From an uncultured Adlercreutzia sp. (GTDB lineage Bacteria; Actinomycetota; Coriobacteriia; Coriobacteriales; Eggerthellaceae), in NCBI RefSeq assembly GCF_958431955.1, contig NZ_CAUASN010000003.1, positions 1 through 64,000 on the forward strand: a stretch of 64,000 nt of DNA. The letters run 5' to 3'. The position numbers and the translations under genes were made by a program. The notes below the pieces were generated by a model. That model saw only the letters and a program-made list of their open reading frames with translations. It ran no database searches and had not been told where the DNA came from. Position 1 is the stretch's first letter. Each line of letters opens with the position of its first letter. Below are positions 7,451 to 18,313 of the stretch, piece by piece.

Positions 7451-8032
7451 ATGGTGACGACAACAGCTGAGGCGCGCGAGCGCCAAGCGCCCCGCGCCGC
7501 CGCGCCCGGCGAGCTGGCGGGGCGGAAGGCGGCTGAGAGGGGCCGCAGGAAACGGCCGCCCCAGGCGCAGGGGGATAAGGAGGCGGAAGAGGGGACAACA
7601 TCTGCTCGGCAGCGGGAAGGCGCCGATGGGAGGGCAGGGGCCTCGAAGACGTCCGGGGAGCGCCGCGGGAAGCGCAACCAGGCCCTGGGGGCGCGCGGCG
7701 AGGAGGCCGCCGCACGTTTCCTCGAGAGCCGGGGCTACCATATCCTCGAGCGCAACTGGACCTGCTTCGCGGGCGAGGCGGACATCATCGCCGCCGACGA
7801 GGCGACGCTCGTGTTCGTCGAGGTGAAGACGCGTCGCGGCGATATCTGCGGACTGCCCTCCGAGGCGGTGGGGAAGGCCAAGCGCGAGAAGTACGAGAAG
7901 ATAGCCCTGGCCTACGTGACCGACCACTTCTTCGGCGAGGCCGTGGTGCGCTTCGACGTGGTCTCCATCACGGTGATCCCCGGCGACCGCGCCTTCGTGC
8001 GCCACCATGTCGGCGCCTACTCGGCGGGCTGA
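7451..8032 (+). CDS. yraN: UPF0102 / YraN family nuclease-like protein with long N-terminal extension
   Basis: A 193-aa protein. The C-terminal 115 residues are a typical YraN domain of the PD-(D/E)XK superfamily: GARGEEAAARFLESRGYHIL, then GEADIIAAD and VFVEVKTRRG, giving the E, D and E-x-K active-site set. The first roughly 75 residues are an Arg/Lys/Ala-rich, probably disordered extension not usual for the family. Function is linked to DNA processing but poorly known. It is 4 bp from yifB, so they form an operon. Start ATG 7451 follows AAAGGAG; that site lies in the loop of a perfect hairpin. Confidence 0.88.
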   Translation: MVTTTAEARERQAPRAAAPGELAGRKAAERGRRKRPPQAQGDKEAEEGTTSARQREGADGRAGASKTSGERRGKRNQALGARGEEAAARFLESRGYHILERNWTCFAGEADIIAADEATLVFVEVKTRRGDICGLPSEAVGKAKREKYEKIALAYVTDHFFGEAVVRFDVVSITVIPGDRAFVRHHVGAYSAG

Positions 8033-8035
8033 GCC

Positions 8036-9535
8036 ATGGCCTTCGGACAATGCGCGGTGACAAGCGCGACGGTGCGCGGCGTGGAGGTGATCCCCGTGAC
8101 GGTGGAGGTGGTGGTCTCGGCGGGGCTGCCGGGAGTCGCCATCGTCGGCATGCCCGACGCCGCCATCCAGGAAGCGCGCGAGCGCGTGCGGGCGGCCATC
8201 CGGGCGGCCGGCTTCAAGATGCCCGGCGAGAAGATCGTCGTGAACCTGGCTCCGAGCCACCTGCGCAAAACCGGCTCGGGGTTCGACTTGCCCATTGCGC
8301 TGGGGATCCTGGCGGCGACCCAGCAGATCGACCCGGCCTGGGTGAAGGGTGCGCTTTACGTGGGCGAGCTCTCCCTCGACGGCGCGGTGCGGCCTGTGGC
8401 GGGCGCCCTGGCCTGCGGGATCTGCGCCCGCTCGATGGGCCTCGACTTCGTCTGCGCCCGGGAAAGCGATCCAGTGCCGCTGGAGGGGGTGCGCATCTTC
8501 GGCATCGACCGACTCGACGTGGCGGCGCTCGAAGGGGGACCTGCGGCCTGCCTGAGTCCCCATCGGCGGCAGCAGCGGTCGGGCGGGGCCGTTGCGGCTC
8601 CCGATTACCGGGAGGTATCGGGGCACGAGGGCGCGAAGCGGGCCTTCCAGATCGCTGCGGCCGGGGGCCACGGACTGCTCATGATGGGGCCGCCGGGCGC
8701 GGGGAAGACCATGCTGGCTTCGCGCATGCCCTCCGTGCTGCCCCCGCTCGCCGCCGACGAGATGCTCGAGGCGGCCGTGGTGCACTCGGTGGCGGGGGAG
8801 CCCATCGCCGGCGTCATCTCCGGGGTGCGACCCTTCCGCAGCCCCCACCACAGCGCGTCGCTCGCGGGGCTCGTGGGTGGGGGCAGCCCTATCCGCCCCG
8901 GGGAGATCTCGCTGGCCCACCGCGGCGTCCTCTTCCTCGACGAGCTCGCCGAGTTCAAGGCCTCGGTTCTCCAGGGAATTCGGCAGCCCTTGGAGACGGG
9001 CTCGGTGACCATCACGCGGGCCGACGGCAACGTGGTGTTCCCGGCCCGGTTCATGCTCGTGGCGGCCACCAATCCGTGCCCCTGCGGCTACTTCGGGGAC
9101 GATCGGCACGAGTGCACCTGCACTGTGCCGCAGATCCGGACCTACCAGAACCGCATCGGAGGGCCGCTGATGGATCGCATCGACCTGCACCTGGACGTGC
9201 GGCGCACGCCGCCGTCCGAGGTGCTGGCCCCGCGCAACGGCGCGAGCTCCGACGAGCTGCGCGAGGGGGTGATGCGGGGCCGCGCCTTCGCGCAGCGCCG
9301 CAGGGCCGCAGGAGGCGGCGCTCCCGATCGGGTCGGCGATCAGGCCATGACCGACGAGGCGCGATCGTTTCTCGTCTCGGTGGCCGAGCTGCACTCTATG
9401 AGCGGGAGGGCCATCGTGCGCACGCTGGCGGTGGCCCGCACGATCGCCGATATGGAGGAAGCGGACTCGGTGGGGTGCGAGCACCTCGCCGAGGCGGTGA
9501 GTTACCGCGTCCGCGACGGAATAGGAGGATGCTGA
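8036..9535 (+). CDS. comM: YifB/ComM family Mg-chelatase-like AAA+ ATPase
   Basis: A 499-aa protein of full family length. An N-terminal ChlI-like Lon-protease-fold domain (1-170) is followed by an AAA+ module with Walker A GPPGAGKT (218-225) and Walker B VLFLDELAEF (around 300-310). The Cys-rich NPCPCGYFGDD...CTC insert typical of the family is present near 345-360. A C-terminal Mg-chelatase domain ends the protein. ComM is a hexameric helicase that promotes branch migration during natural transformation; placement directly before dprA fits. Two bases separate its stop from the dprA start. Confidence 0.92.
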   Translation: MAFGQCAVTSATVRGVEVIPVTVEVVVSAGLPGVAIVGMPDAAIQEARERVRAAIRAAGFKMPGEKIVVNLAPSHLRKTGSGFDLPIALGILAATQQIDPAWVKGALYVGELSLDGAVRPVAGALACGICARSMGLDFVCARESDPVPLEGVRIFGIDRLDVAALEGGPAACLSPHRRQQRSGGAVAAPDYREVSGHEGAKRAFQIAAAGGHGLLMMGPPGAGKTMLASRMPSVLPPLAADEMLEAAVVHSVAGEPIAGVISGVRPFRSPHHSASLAGLVGGGSPIRPGEISLAHRGVLFLDELAEFKASVLQGIRQPLETGSVTITRADGNVVFPARFMLVAATNPCPCGYFGDDRHECTCTVPQIRTYQNRIGGPLMDRIDLHLDVRRTPPSEVLAPRNGASSDELREGVMRGRAFAQRRRAAGGGAPDRVGDQAMTDEARSFLVSVAELHSMSGRAIVRTLAVARTIADMEEADSVGCEHLAEAVSYRVRDGIGGC

Positions 9536-9536
9536 G

Positions 9537-10487
9537 ATGCCCGTGCTGACCAAGCGGCTCGACGGAGATCGTTTCGAGCTGAGAATGTCCGACGATGCCT
9601 TCCCCGGGCTGCTGCGGGCCATCCCGAAGCCCCCGGCCTGCCTGTACGGGGTGGGGAACCCGGCTGCGTTGAGGGAGGGGCTTGCCGTCGTGGGTGCCCG
9701 ACGCGCCACGCCCTACGGCCGCTCGGCCGCCCGCCACTTCGCCTCCCTCGCCGCCGATCGGGGAATTCCCATCGTATCGGGCGGTGCCCGGGGCTGCGAT
9801 GCGGTCGCCCACGAGGCGGCGCTCGCGGCGGGAGCTCCCACGGTGGCGTTTCTGGGAGGGGGATGCGACCAGCTGTACCCGGCCGAGAACGCCGGACTGT
9901 TCCAGCGCATCGTCGAAGGGGGCGGGGCGGTGGTCTCCGAGCAGCCGTGGGAGGCTCCCCCGAAGCCCTACACCTTCCGCGAACGCAACCGGCTCATCGC
10001 GGGTCTGGCCCGGGCGACCCTCATCGTGGAAGCCGGGCTGCCCTCGGGCACCTTCTCCACCGCCGACGAGGCCCTGGCCGCGGGCCGGGAGGTGTGGGTC
10101 GTGCCCGGCGCCATCACCTCCGAGAACTCCCGGGGCGCCAACCGGCTCCTGTACCAGGGCGCCGTGCCCATCATCGACGACGACTCCTTCGCCGATGCGC
10201 TCTTCTCCGCCTACGGCTGCCTGAGGGAGGCGCCCGTCCCCGTCGCCCCCGCGCGCCGCGGGCGTCGCGCTCGCGGCGGGGAGGCCGCCCTGCTCGCGGC
10301 CCTCCAGGCCGAGCCTTTGGGCATGGAGGCGCTGCGCGATTTGGCCCGCGAGCACGGGCCGGGATCGGACTCGCTCACGTGGCTCATGGTGTGGCTCACC
10401 ACCGCCCAGCGTGACGGGCTCATCGCCCAGTATCCCGACGGGCGCTACGGCCCGCGCCTGCGCGCCGGGATGGGGGTGCGGCCATGA
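9537..10487 (+). CDS. dprA: DNA-processing protein DprA
   Basis: A 316-aa DprA with the Rossmann-like DNA-binding core: VVGARRATPYGR, SGGARGCDAVAH (usually SG-x-A-x-G-ID), FLGGGCDQLYPAEN, and FRERNRLIAGLA. The last 65 residues after an Arg-rich linker form a winged-helix-like tail. DprA loads RecA on incoming single-stranded DNA during transformation. Its N-terminal SAM-like domain is short or missing compared with longer homologues. It has an ATAGGAGGAT ribosome site overlapping the end of comM. In many Gram-positive genomes topA follows; here trmFO comes next. Confidence 0.94.
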   Translation: MPVLTKRLDGDRFELRMSDDAFPGLLRAIPKPPACLYGVGNPAALREGLAVVGARRATPYGRSAARHFASLAADRGIPIVSGGARGCDAVAHEAALAAGAPTVAFLGGGCDQLYPAENAGLFQRIVEGGGAVVSEQPWEAPPKPYTFRERNRLIAGLARATLIVEAGLPSGTFSTADEALAAGREVWVVPGAITSENSRGANRLLYQGAVPIIDDDSFADALFSAYGCLREAPVPVAPARRGRRARGGEAALLAALQAEPLGMEALRDLAREHGPGSDSLTWLMVWLTTAQRDGLIAQYPDGRYGPRLRAGMGVRP

Positions 10488-10568
10488 GTCGTGCCGTTTC
10501 CGTGCCCGGGGGCGGCGCTGCCGGATTGACGGGGGTCGCGGTGCCGTTATTTGGTATCCTTCTGGGCT

Positions 10569-11933
10569 ATGACATACCATGTGACCATAGCAGGCGGCGG
10601 TCTGGCCGGCAGCGAGGCGGCGCTCGATCTGGCGAGCCGCGGCATCGCGGTGCGCCTGTGGGAGATGCGCCCGCAGAAGCAGACGCCGGTCCACCATACC
10701 GGCGGATTGGCCGAGCTCGTCTGCTCCAACTCTCTCAAGAGCACGAAGCCCGACAGCGCCGCGGGGCTCCTCAAGGAGGAGCTCGCGGCGCTGGGGTCGC
10801 CTCTTCTGGCGGCGGCCCGGCGGCACTCCGTGCCGGCGGGGGGCGCCCTGGCGGTGGATCGGGCCCTCTTCAGCCGGGATGTGACCGATCAGGTGGAGGC
10901 TCATCCCCTCATCGAGGTGGTGCGCGGCGAGGCGACCGATATAGCGACGCTCACGCGCGACGCCGATGCGGTCGTCCTGGCGAGCGGCCCTCTCACCTCC
11001 GATGCGCTCTCGTCGTCGCTTATGGGCCTCACGGGCAGCGACGCCCTGGCCTTCTACGACGCGGCGGCCCCCGTGGTGATGGCGGACTCCATCGACATGG
11101 AGCGCGTGTTCCGGCAGAGCCGCTACGAAGATGCCGGCGCGGCCGGAGACTACCTCAACGCCCCCTTCTCGCGGGAGGAGTACGAGCGCTTCGTGGACGA
11201 GTTGCTCGCGGCCGAGCGCGTGATCGCCAAGGATTTCGAGAGCCGGGAGCTGTTCCAGGCCTGCCAGCCCATCGAGGAGATCGCCCGTGCCGGCCGCGAC
11301 GCCCCCCGCTTCGGCGCCCTGAAGCCGGTGGGGCTCACCGACCCGCGTACCGGGCGCCGCCCCTGGGCGGCCCTCCAGCTGCGCGCTGAGGATGCATGCG
11401 GTCAGAGCTGCAACCTGGTGGGCTTCCAGACGAACCTCACCTTCCCCGAGCAGCGCCGTGTGTTCCGGCTCATCCCAGGCCTGGAGAACGCCGAGTTCGC
11501 CCGCTACGGCGTGATGCACCGCAACACGTTCATCGACGCCCCGCGTCTGCTCGACGCCCGCGGTCGCCTGGTCGGCGGGAGGGCCGCCGAGTTGGATGTC
11601 CCCGTGTACGTGGCCGGCCAGCTCGCCGGCACCGAGGGGTACTGCGAGGCCATTCGGTCGGGCATGCACGCGGCCCTGGCCGTGACGGCCGAGCTGCGCG
11701 GAGCGGAGCTGCCCGCGCTGCCCGCCGACACGGTGTGGGGGGCGCTGGTGGCCTACGCCTCCGACCCGGCGACAACCGGCTACCAGCCCATGCACGTGAA
11801 CTTCGGGCTCATGAGGCCGCTCGACGTCCCTGTTCGCAACAAGCGCGACCGCTACGCCGCCTACGCGGCCAGGGCCAACGCGGCGCTGGCCTCCTACCGG
11901 GACGCGCTCGACGCAGCCGGCCTCATGGCGTAG
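10569..11933 (+). CDS. trmFO: Methylenetetrahydrofolate-tRNA-(uracil-54-C5)-methyltransferase
   Basis: A 454-aa folate/FAD-dependent tRNA methyltransferase that makes m5U54 (ribothymidine) in the T loop. The FAD-binding GGGLAGSEAALDLASRG begins at residue 9, and the family signature TGGLAELVCSNSLKS follows. A C-terminal GTEGYCEAIRSGMHAAL motif closes the FAD site. No ribosome site is visible before the ATG; instead a -10-like TATCCT (10555-10560) lies 8 nt upstream, so a leaderless transcript is possible. It is followed after 13 bp by xer, as in the dprA-topA-trmFO-xerC order of Firmicutes. Confidence 0.96.
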   Translation: MTYHVTIAGGGLAGSEAALDLASRGIAVRLWEMRPQKQTPVHHTGGLAELVCSNSLKSTKPDSAAGLLKEELAALGSPLLAAARRHSVPAGGALAVDRALFSRDVTDQVEAHPLIEVVRGEATDIATLTRDADAVVLASGPLTSDALSSSLMGLTGSDALAFYDAAAPVVMADSIDMERVFRQSRYEDAGAAGDYLNAPFSREEYERFVDELLAAERVIAKDFESRELFQACQPIEEIARAGRDAPRFGALKPVGLTDPRTGRRPWAALQLRAEDACGQSCNLVGFQTNLTFPEQRRVFRLIPGLENAEFARYGVMHRNTFIDAPRLLDARGRLVGGRAAELDVPVYVAGQLAGTEGYCEAIRSGMHAALAVTAELRGAELPALPADTVWGALVAYASDPATTGYQPMHVNFGLMRPLDVPVRNKRDRYAAYAARANAALASYRDALDAAGLMA

Positions 11934-11946
11934 CGGCGGTGCGGCG

Positions 11947-12888
11947 ATGGGGGAGCTTCGGGACGAGGATCTGGCCGGCTTCGGCGAGGTGGAGCACTTC
12001 TGCGAGTCCCTCGTCGTCGAGCAGGGGGCGTCGGAGCACACCGTGCGCGCTTACCGCGACGACCTGATCGCCTACCTGCGCTGGGCGCGCCGCGGCGGCA
12101 TCGCGCCCCTGCAGCCGTCCTACCGCCAGCTTCGCCGGTATCTGGCCGAGCTCGATCAGGCTCGCTACGCGCGCACGACCATCAAGCGCCATCTGTCCTC
12201 CCTCCGCGCGTTCTTCCGCTGGGCCAATCGGGAGGGCCTCGCCACTGGCGATCCGGCGAGCGTGATCCAGGCCCCCAAGGCTCCCAAGAGGCTCCCGAAG
12301 ACCATCTCGCGGCAAGATATGGCGGCGCTCCTGGCCGTGTGGGGGGAGCGCGATGCGTCCGGCGCGCCGCGGGAGCAGACGGCCGCCGAGATGAGGGACG
12401 CGGCTCTGCTGGAGTTTCTGTTCTCCTGCGGCGCCCGCGTGTCCGAGGCCTCGGGGCTGCTCGTGGAGTGGGTGAACTTCGCAGAGGGGGAGGTGAAGGT
12501 GTTCGGTAAGCGGTCGAAGGAGCGTATCGTCCCCCTGTCGTCGAAGGGCGCCCGCGCCATGGAGCGGTATCTGCGCGAGGCGCGCCCGACGCTCCTTTCC
12601 GGGCGGGAGAGCGACTACTTCTTCGTGTCGAACCGGGGCGGCCGGATGAGCCCCGACGGAATCAGGAAGATGTTCAAGCGGGCGCTCCGGGCGGCCGGCC
12701 TGGACGAGAGCCTGTCGCCCCACGCGGTGCGCCACTCGTTCGCCACCGAGCTGCTCGCGGGTGATGCCGACCTGCGCAGCGTCCAGGAAATGCTCGGCCA
12801 TGCGAGCCTGTCGACCACGCAGATCTACACCCACGTGAGTCCCGACCGGCTCAAGCAGGTGCACGGGCTCGCGCACCCCCGCGCCTAG
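11947..12888 (+). CDS. xerC: Tyrosine recombinase XerC/XerD type
   Basis: A 313-aa tyrosine recombinase with an N-terminal SAM-like core-binding domain (about 12-98) and a catalytic domain carrying the complete set R164, K188, H259, R262, H285 and nucleophile Y294. Xer proteins resolve chromosome dimers at dif. Genomic position after trmFO matches CodV/XerC of Firmicutes rather than a phage integrase. Only one Xer is in the window, so the C/D designation rests on synteny. No phage or island genes are adjacent. Confidence 0.9.
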   Translation: MGELRDEDLAGFGEVEHFCESLVVEQGASEHTVRAYRDDLIAYLRWARRGGIAPLQPSYRQLRRYLAELDQARYARTTIKRHLSSLRAFFRWANREGLATGDPASVIQAPKAPKRLPKTISRQDMAALLAVWGERDASGAPREQTAAEMRDAALLEFLFSCGARVSEASGLLVEWVNFAEGEVKVFGKRSKERIVPLSSKGARAMERYLREARPTLLSGRESDYFFVSNRGGRMSPDGIRKMFKRALRAAGLDESLSPHAVRHSFATELLAGDADLRSVQEMLGHASLSTTQIYTHVSPDRLKQVHGLAHPRA

Positions 12889-13084
12889 GGCGGCCGCGGA
12901 CGCGCCCTTCGGCGGCTTCCTCGCTTGACGGGCCGAAAACGCCTTCATGGCGCGGAAATTTCGGATCGGTGGCCCGTCGTCTACGGTTTCGCGGCGCCCT
13001 GTGGCTCCCTCTCGCGCCGTGGGATCATATCTCCAAAGATGATCCGGGCGATCGGAGCGGATCGCCTCGCCGAAGGGAGGGGCC

Positions 13085-13186
13085 ATGAGTCGTAAGAAGG
13101 CGAAAATGCTGTTTTGGGCGGCGCTCGTCGTGCTCGCCTATATTCCCTACCTCATGCAGACTGCCGGCCACGCCATTGTCATGTAG
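13085..13186 (+). CDS. Small single-span membrane peptide (33 aa)
   Basis: A 33-codon frame encoding a peptide with a positive N-terminus (SRKKAKM) followed by a hydrophobic helix of about 17 residues and a short polar tail. An AGGGAGGGG ribosome site lies a few bases upstream of the ATG, which is better than many annotated genes. The upstream region (13022-13045) has an inverted repeat GGATCAT ... ATGATCC. It is convergent with the XRE regulator gene 15 bp away. Function unknown; reality rests on the ribosome site and membrane-peptide composition. Confidence 0.55.
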   Translation: MSRKKAKMLFWAALVVLAYIPYLMQTAGHAIVM

Positions 13187-13201
13187 GGCAGCGTGCGGAA
13201 T

Positions 13202-13435
13202 CTAGAACTTGATGAGGTCGTGAAGCTCCATGCCGAGCGCATCGGCGATGGAGATGTACATGGCGATGCTCGGGTTGTGCTGGCCCTTCTCGATGCGATG
13301 GATGTGGGCCTGGTCAGTGCTGATCATCTTGGCCAGCTTGTCCTGGGACAGGCCCTGGTCCTTTCGCTGCCGGCGGATCTCCTCGCCCAGTTCCATGATT
13401 CGCTGACGTGTCGCTGCTCTGTTCATGGCGACCAT
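13202..13435 (-). CDS. XRE-family helix-turn-helix regulator
   Basis: A 77-aa protein that is almost entirely an XRE/Cro-C1 helix-turn-helix: GLSQDKLAKMISTDQAHIHRIEKGQ, then NPSIAMYISIADALGMELHDLI. No second domain. Such single-domain proteins act as dimeric repressors. It is encoded divergently from the MFS transporter, so control of that transporter or of itself is plausible. No strong ribosome site precedes the first ATG; a second ATG three codons in is an alternative start. Confidence 0.85.
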   Translation of the reverse strand: MVAMNRAATRQRIMELGEEIRRQRKDQGLSQDKLAKMISTDQAHIHRIEKGQHNPSIAMYISIADALGMELHDLIKF

Positions 13436-13614
13436 CTTAGGGTCATGCCCTCTTTGACGTATGCCAGAACTCGCATAAATCGGCGTTTGCCGCCCGCCTT
13501 GGGCATCTGTTGCGGATAGGCGGTCTCTCCGGGCGGCGGACGGCGCGAGGAGGCTCGGTTGCCGGCGCCCAAAGGGGCCTATTCATCGCTGAGTGGCGAA
13601 GTGATCTTTCCCCC

Positions 13615-13643
13615 TTGAATTCTGCGTTCGCGAGGTTCATACT
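13615..13643 (+). promoter_or_regulatory. Promoter of the MFS transporter
   Basis: TTGAAT (13615-13620) and CATACT (13638-13643) separated by 17 bp, about 70 bp before the transporter start. The region lies between the divergent XRE regulator and the transporter. Confidence 0.55.
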
Positions 13644-13711
13644 GCTCGCACCATCTCGGGTACGACCCGTGGAAGGCGACAGGCTGGCTCGTCGGTTCAT
13701 GGAGGAAGAGG

Positions 13712-15016
13712 ATGCACAAGGCTCAGCTCACCAATGCGCAGTCGCTGCGCGGTTTTCTGCTCGCGACCTTCGCGTTTCTGACCATTTTCGCCTCGACGGC
13801 GGTGCCTATTCCACTGTACGCCGACTATCAGGCGACCATCGGGCTCACCACGGCCGACATCTCCAACACGATGTTCACCTATCTCACCGGCGTGACCCTC
13901 ACGCTGCTTCTGGCCGGCCGCATCTCCGATTCCTTCGGGCGCGTGCCGGTGACGAGCCTCACTATCATGCTCGCCATCTTCGGCTGCATCATGTTCCTGC
14001 GCGCGGGAAGCGGCACCGACGTGCTCGCCGCCCGCTTCGTGCAGGGGCTTGCGGCCGGTTTCGGCATGAGCGCCGTCTCTTCCCTCGTCATCGACTGCGT
14101 GGGGGAGCGTCACCTCGGCTGGGGCTCCACCGTGGCCAGCTGCGGCGCCATGTTCGGCATCATGATCGGCTCGGTGGGCGTGGGCGTGCTCTACGGCATG
14201 GTGCCCGACTTGACCGTCGTCTACGGCACGATGATCGCCCTTCTAGCCGTGTGCCTGTTCCTCGTGAACTTCGTCCACGAGCCTCTGGATCGCACCGTCT
14301 CGCTGCGCGCCACCATCCGTCCCCGCGTGTTCGTGCCGCGGGACTGCCGGTGCCTGTTCGCGGCGGTGGCCGTGGTGTACCTGTCCACCTGGATGGTGAG
14401 CTGCTTCTTCCAGTCCTTCGCCTCGCCCATCGCCTACACCTGCTTCGGGGAGACCTCGCCTCTGGCCGGCTCCATCATCTTGGCGCTCGTCATGGCGCCG
14501 AGCGTGCTCGGCGGACCTCTCGTGCAGAGGCTCGATTCGCGCCGCGCGCTCGCCGCGGCCATGGTGCTCTCGCTTGCGTGCACGGCAGCTCTCGCGGTTA
14601 CCGTGGCCGCGCGGGCGGAGCTCGCCTTCATGGGAGTCTGCGCGGTGTTTAGCGTGGCGTCCGGCGCGGCTCTGGCCACGGCGCTGCGCATGCTGCTTTT
14701 GGAAGTGAACGTGCTGCAGCTGTCGGCCATCCTGTCGTCGGTGAACCTCGTGGCCTACGCCGGCTCGGCGGTGACGGGGCTTGCGTGTGGCGCGCTTCTG
14801 GGCGCGACCTCCTATGCGGTGGTGTTCGCCGTCATGGCGTTCGTGCTGGCGGCGGCCTGCGCCTTCGTGTTCTCGGCCGTGCGCGCCGCTCCCGCGCGTC
14901 GTAAGTCGAAGCGGCTCACACTGGCCCACTTCCACCGGAAGCGCGGCGCGATGGCGCCGTCCGGCGAGGATGCCGGCGCCGTTTCCGAAGAGGCCCCGGC
15001 CCCCGCGCTCTCCTGA
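13712..15016 (+). CDS. MFS transporter
   Basis: A 434-aa major facilitator superfamily protein with twelve predicted membrane helices. The loop 2-3 signature reads GRISDSFGRVPV, a good match to the MFS G-x3-D-x2-GR motif. The central cytoplasmic loop lies near residues 185-205. A charged C-terminal tail of about 45 residues follows the last helix. Drug or metabolite efflux is the usual role of such proteins, but the substrate cannot be told. The ATG follows GGAGGAAGAGG, and the transcript starts from its own promoter, divergent from an XRE regulator. Confidence 0.88.
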   Translation: MHKAQLTNAQSLRGFLLATFAFLTIFASTAVPIPLYADYQATIGLTTADISNTMFTYLTGVTLTLLLAGRISDSFGRVPVTSLTIMLAIFGCIMFLRAGSGTDVLAARFVQGLAAGFGMSAVSSLVIDCVGERHLGWGSTVASCGAMFGIMIGSVGVGVLYGMVPDLTVVYGTMIALLAVCLFLVNFVHEPLDRTVSLRATIRPRVFVPRDCRCLFAAVAVVYLSTWMVSCFFQSFASPIAYTCFGETSPLAGSIILALVMAPSVLGGPLVQRLDSRRALAAAMVLSLACTAALAVTVAARAELAFMGVCAVFSVASGAALATALRMLLLEVNVLQLSAILSSVNLVAYAGSAVTGLACGALLGATSYAVVFAVMAFVLAAACAFVFSAVRAAPARRKSKRLTLAHFHRKRGAMAPSGEDAGAVSEEAPAPALS

Positions 15017-15082
15017 CCGGTTGCCGCGATCGGCCCTCGCACGGCCTTCCATCCCGAACAGACTGCGAAGATTCCATGAAGG

Positions 15083-15096
15083 CGAACAGAAGTTCC
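15083..15096 (+). promoter_or_regulatory. LexA-type SOS box upstream of uvrA
   Basis: CGAACAGAAGTTCC contains the exact GAAC-N4-GTTC core of the Gram-positive LexA (DinR) operator and differs at only one position from the fuller Bacillus consensus CGAACRNRYGTTYC. It lies 124 bp before uvrA, a classic SOS gene. Confidence 0.75.
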
Positions 15097-15219
15097 CTTT
15101 AAGGCTGGCGTTTCTGCGCGCGGCCCCCTAAAATAACCTGCGAAAACAAGAAGCAATGCGGCGGGTGGCCCCCTTGGGGCGCCCGCTGCGTTACGTCCGC
15201 GAAGGAAACGAAGCGATCC

Positions 15220-18135
<2,916 letters not shown>

Positions 18136-18270
18136 CGCGCGCCTGCTGTTGCGGGCTCGGCCGTCGGGCTCGTCGGCGAGGGGAGCGCCTCGCGGGGCCG
18201 TGGCCGGCCGTCGGCACCCTCCGCGGCCGCCTGGCCGGCATCGCGCCCCGTCGCAGATATGGAGCCTCGG

Positions 18271-18307
18271 GCCCCGCCGCGCCGCCGCGGCGGGGCTTCG
18301 CTATAAT
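18271..18307 (+). promoter_or_regulatory. GC hairpin and perfect -10 element of a leaderless gene
   Basis: An 11-bp hairpin GCCCCGCCGCG / CGCGGCGGGGC (18271-18296) is followed by TATAAT (18302-18307). The next gene's ATG begins only 6 nt after this -10, so transcription would start at or next to the start codon. No clear -35 is seen. Confidence 0.55.
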
Positions 18308-18313
18308 TGGGGC

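Noticed and set aside
7394..9709. Very long minus-strand open frames opposite comM, dprA, uvrA, addBA, serA and the OYE-type reductase
   Set aside because: They are antisense shadows created by high GC and third-position bias; they lack ribosome sites and contain implausible His/Arg/Gly-rich translations.
10526..10560. TTGACG ... TATCCT promoter for trmFO
   Set aside because: Spacing is 23 bp, too long for a normal promoter, so only the -10 close to the ATG was noted as a possible leaderless start.
10484..11389. Alternative plus-strand frame overlapping trmFO
   Set aside because: The frame gives an Arg/Gly-rich protein without family features, whereas the overlapping frame is a full TrmFO.
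11947..12888. xer gene as integrase of the tRNA-Asp island
   Set aside because: It lies nearly 10 kb away inside a housekeeping gene order and matches chromosomal XerC/XerD.
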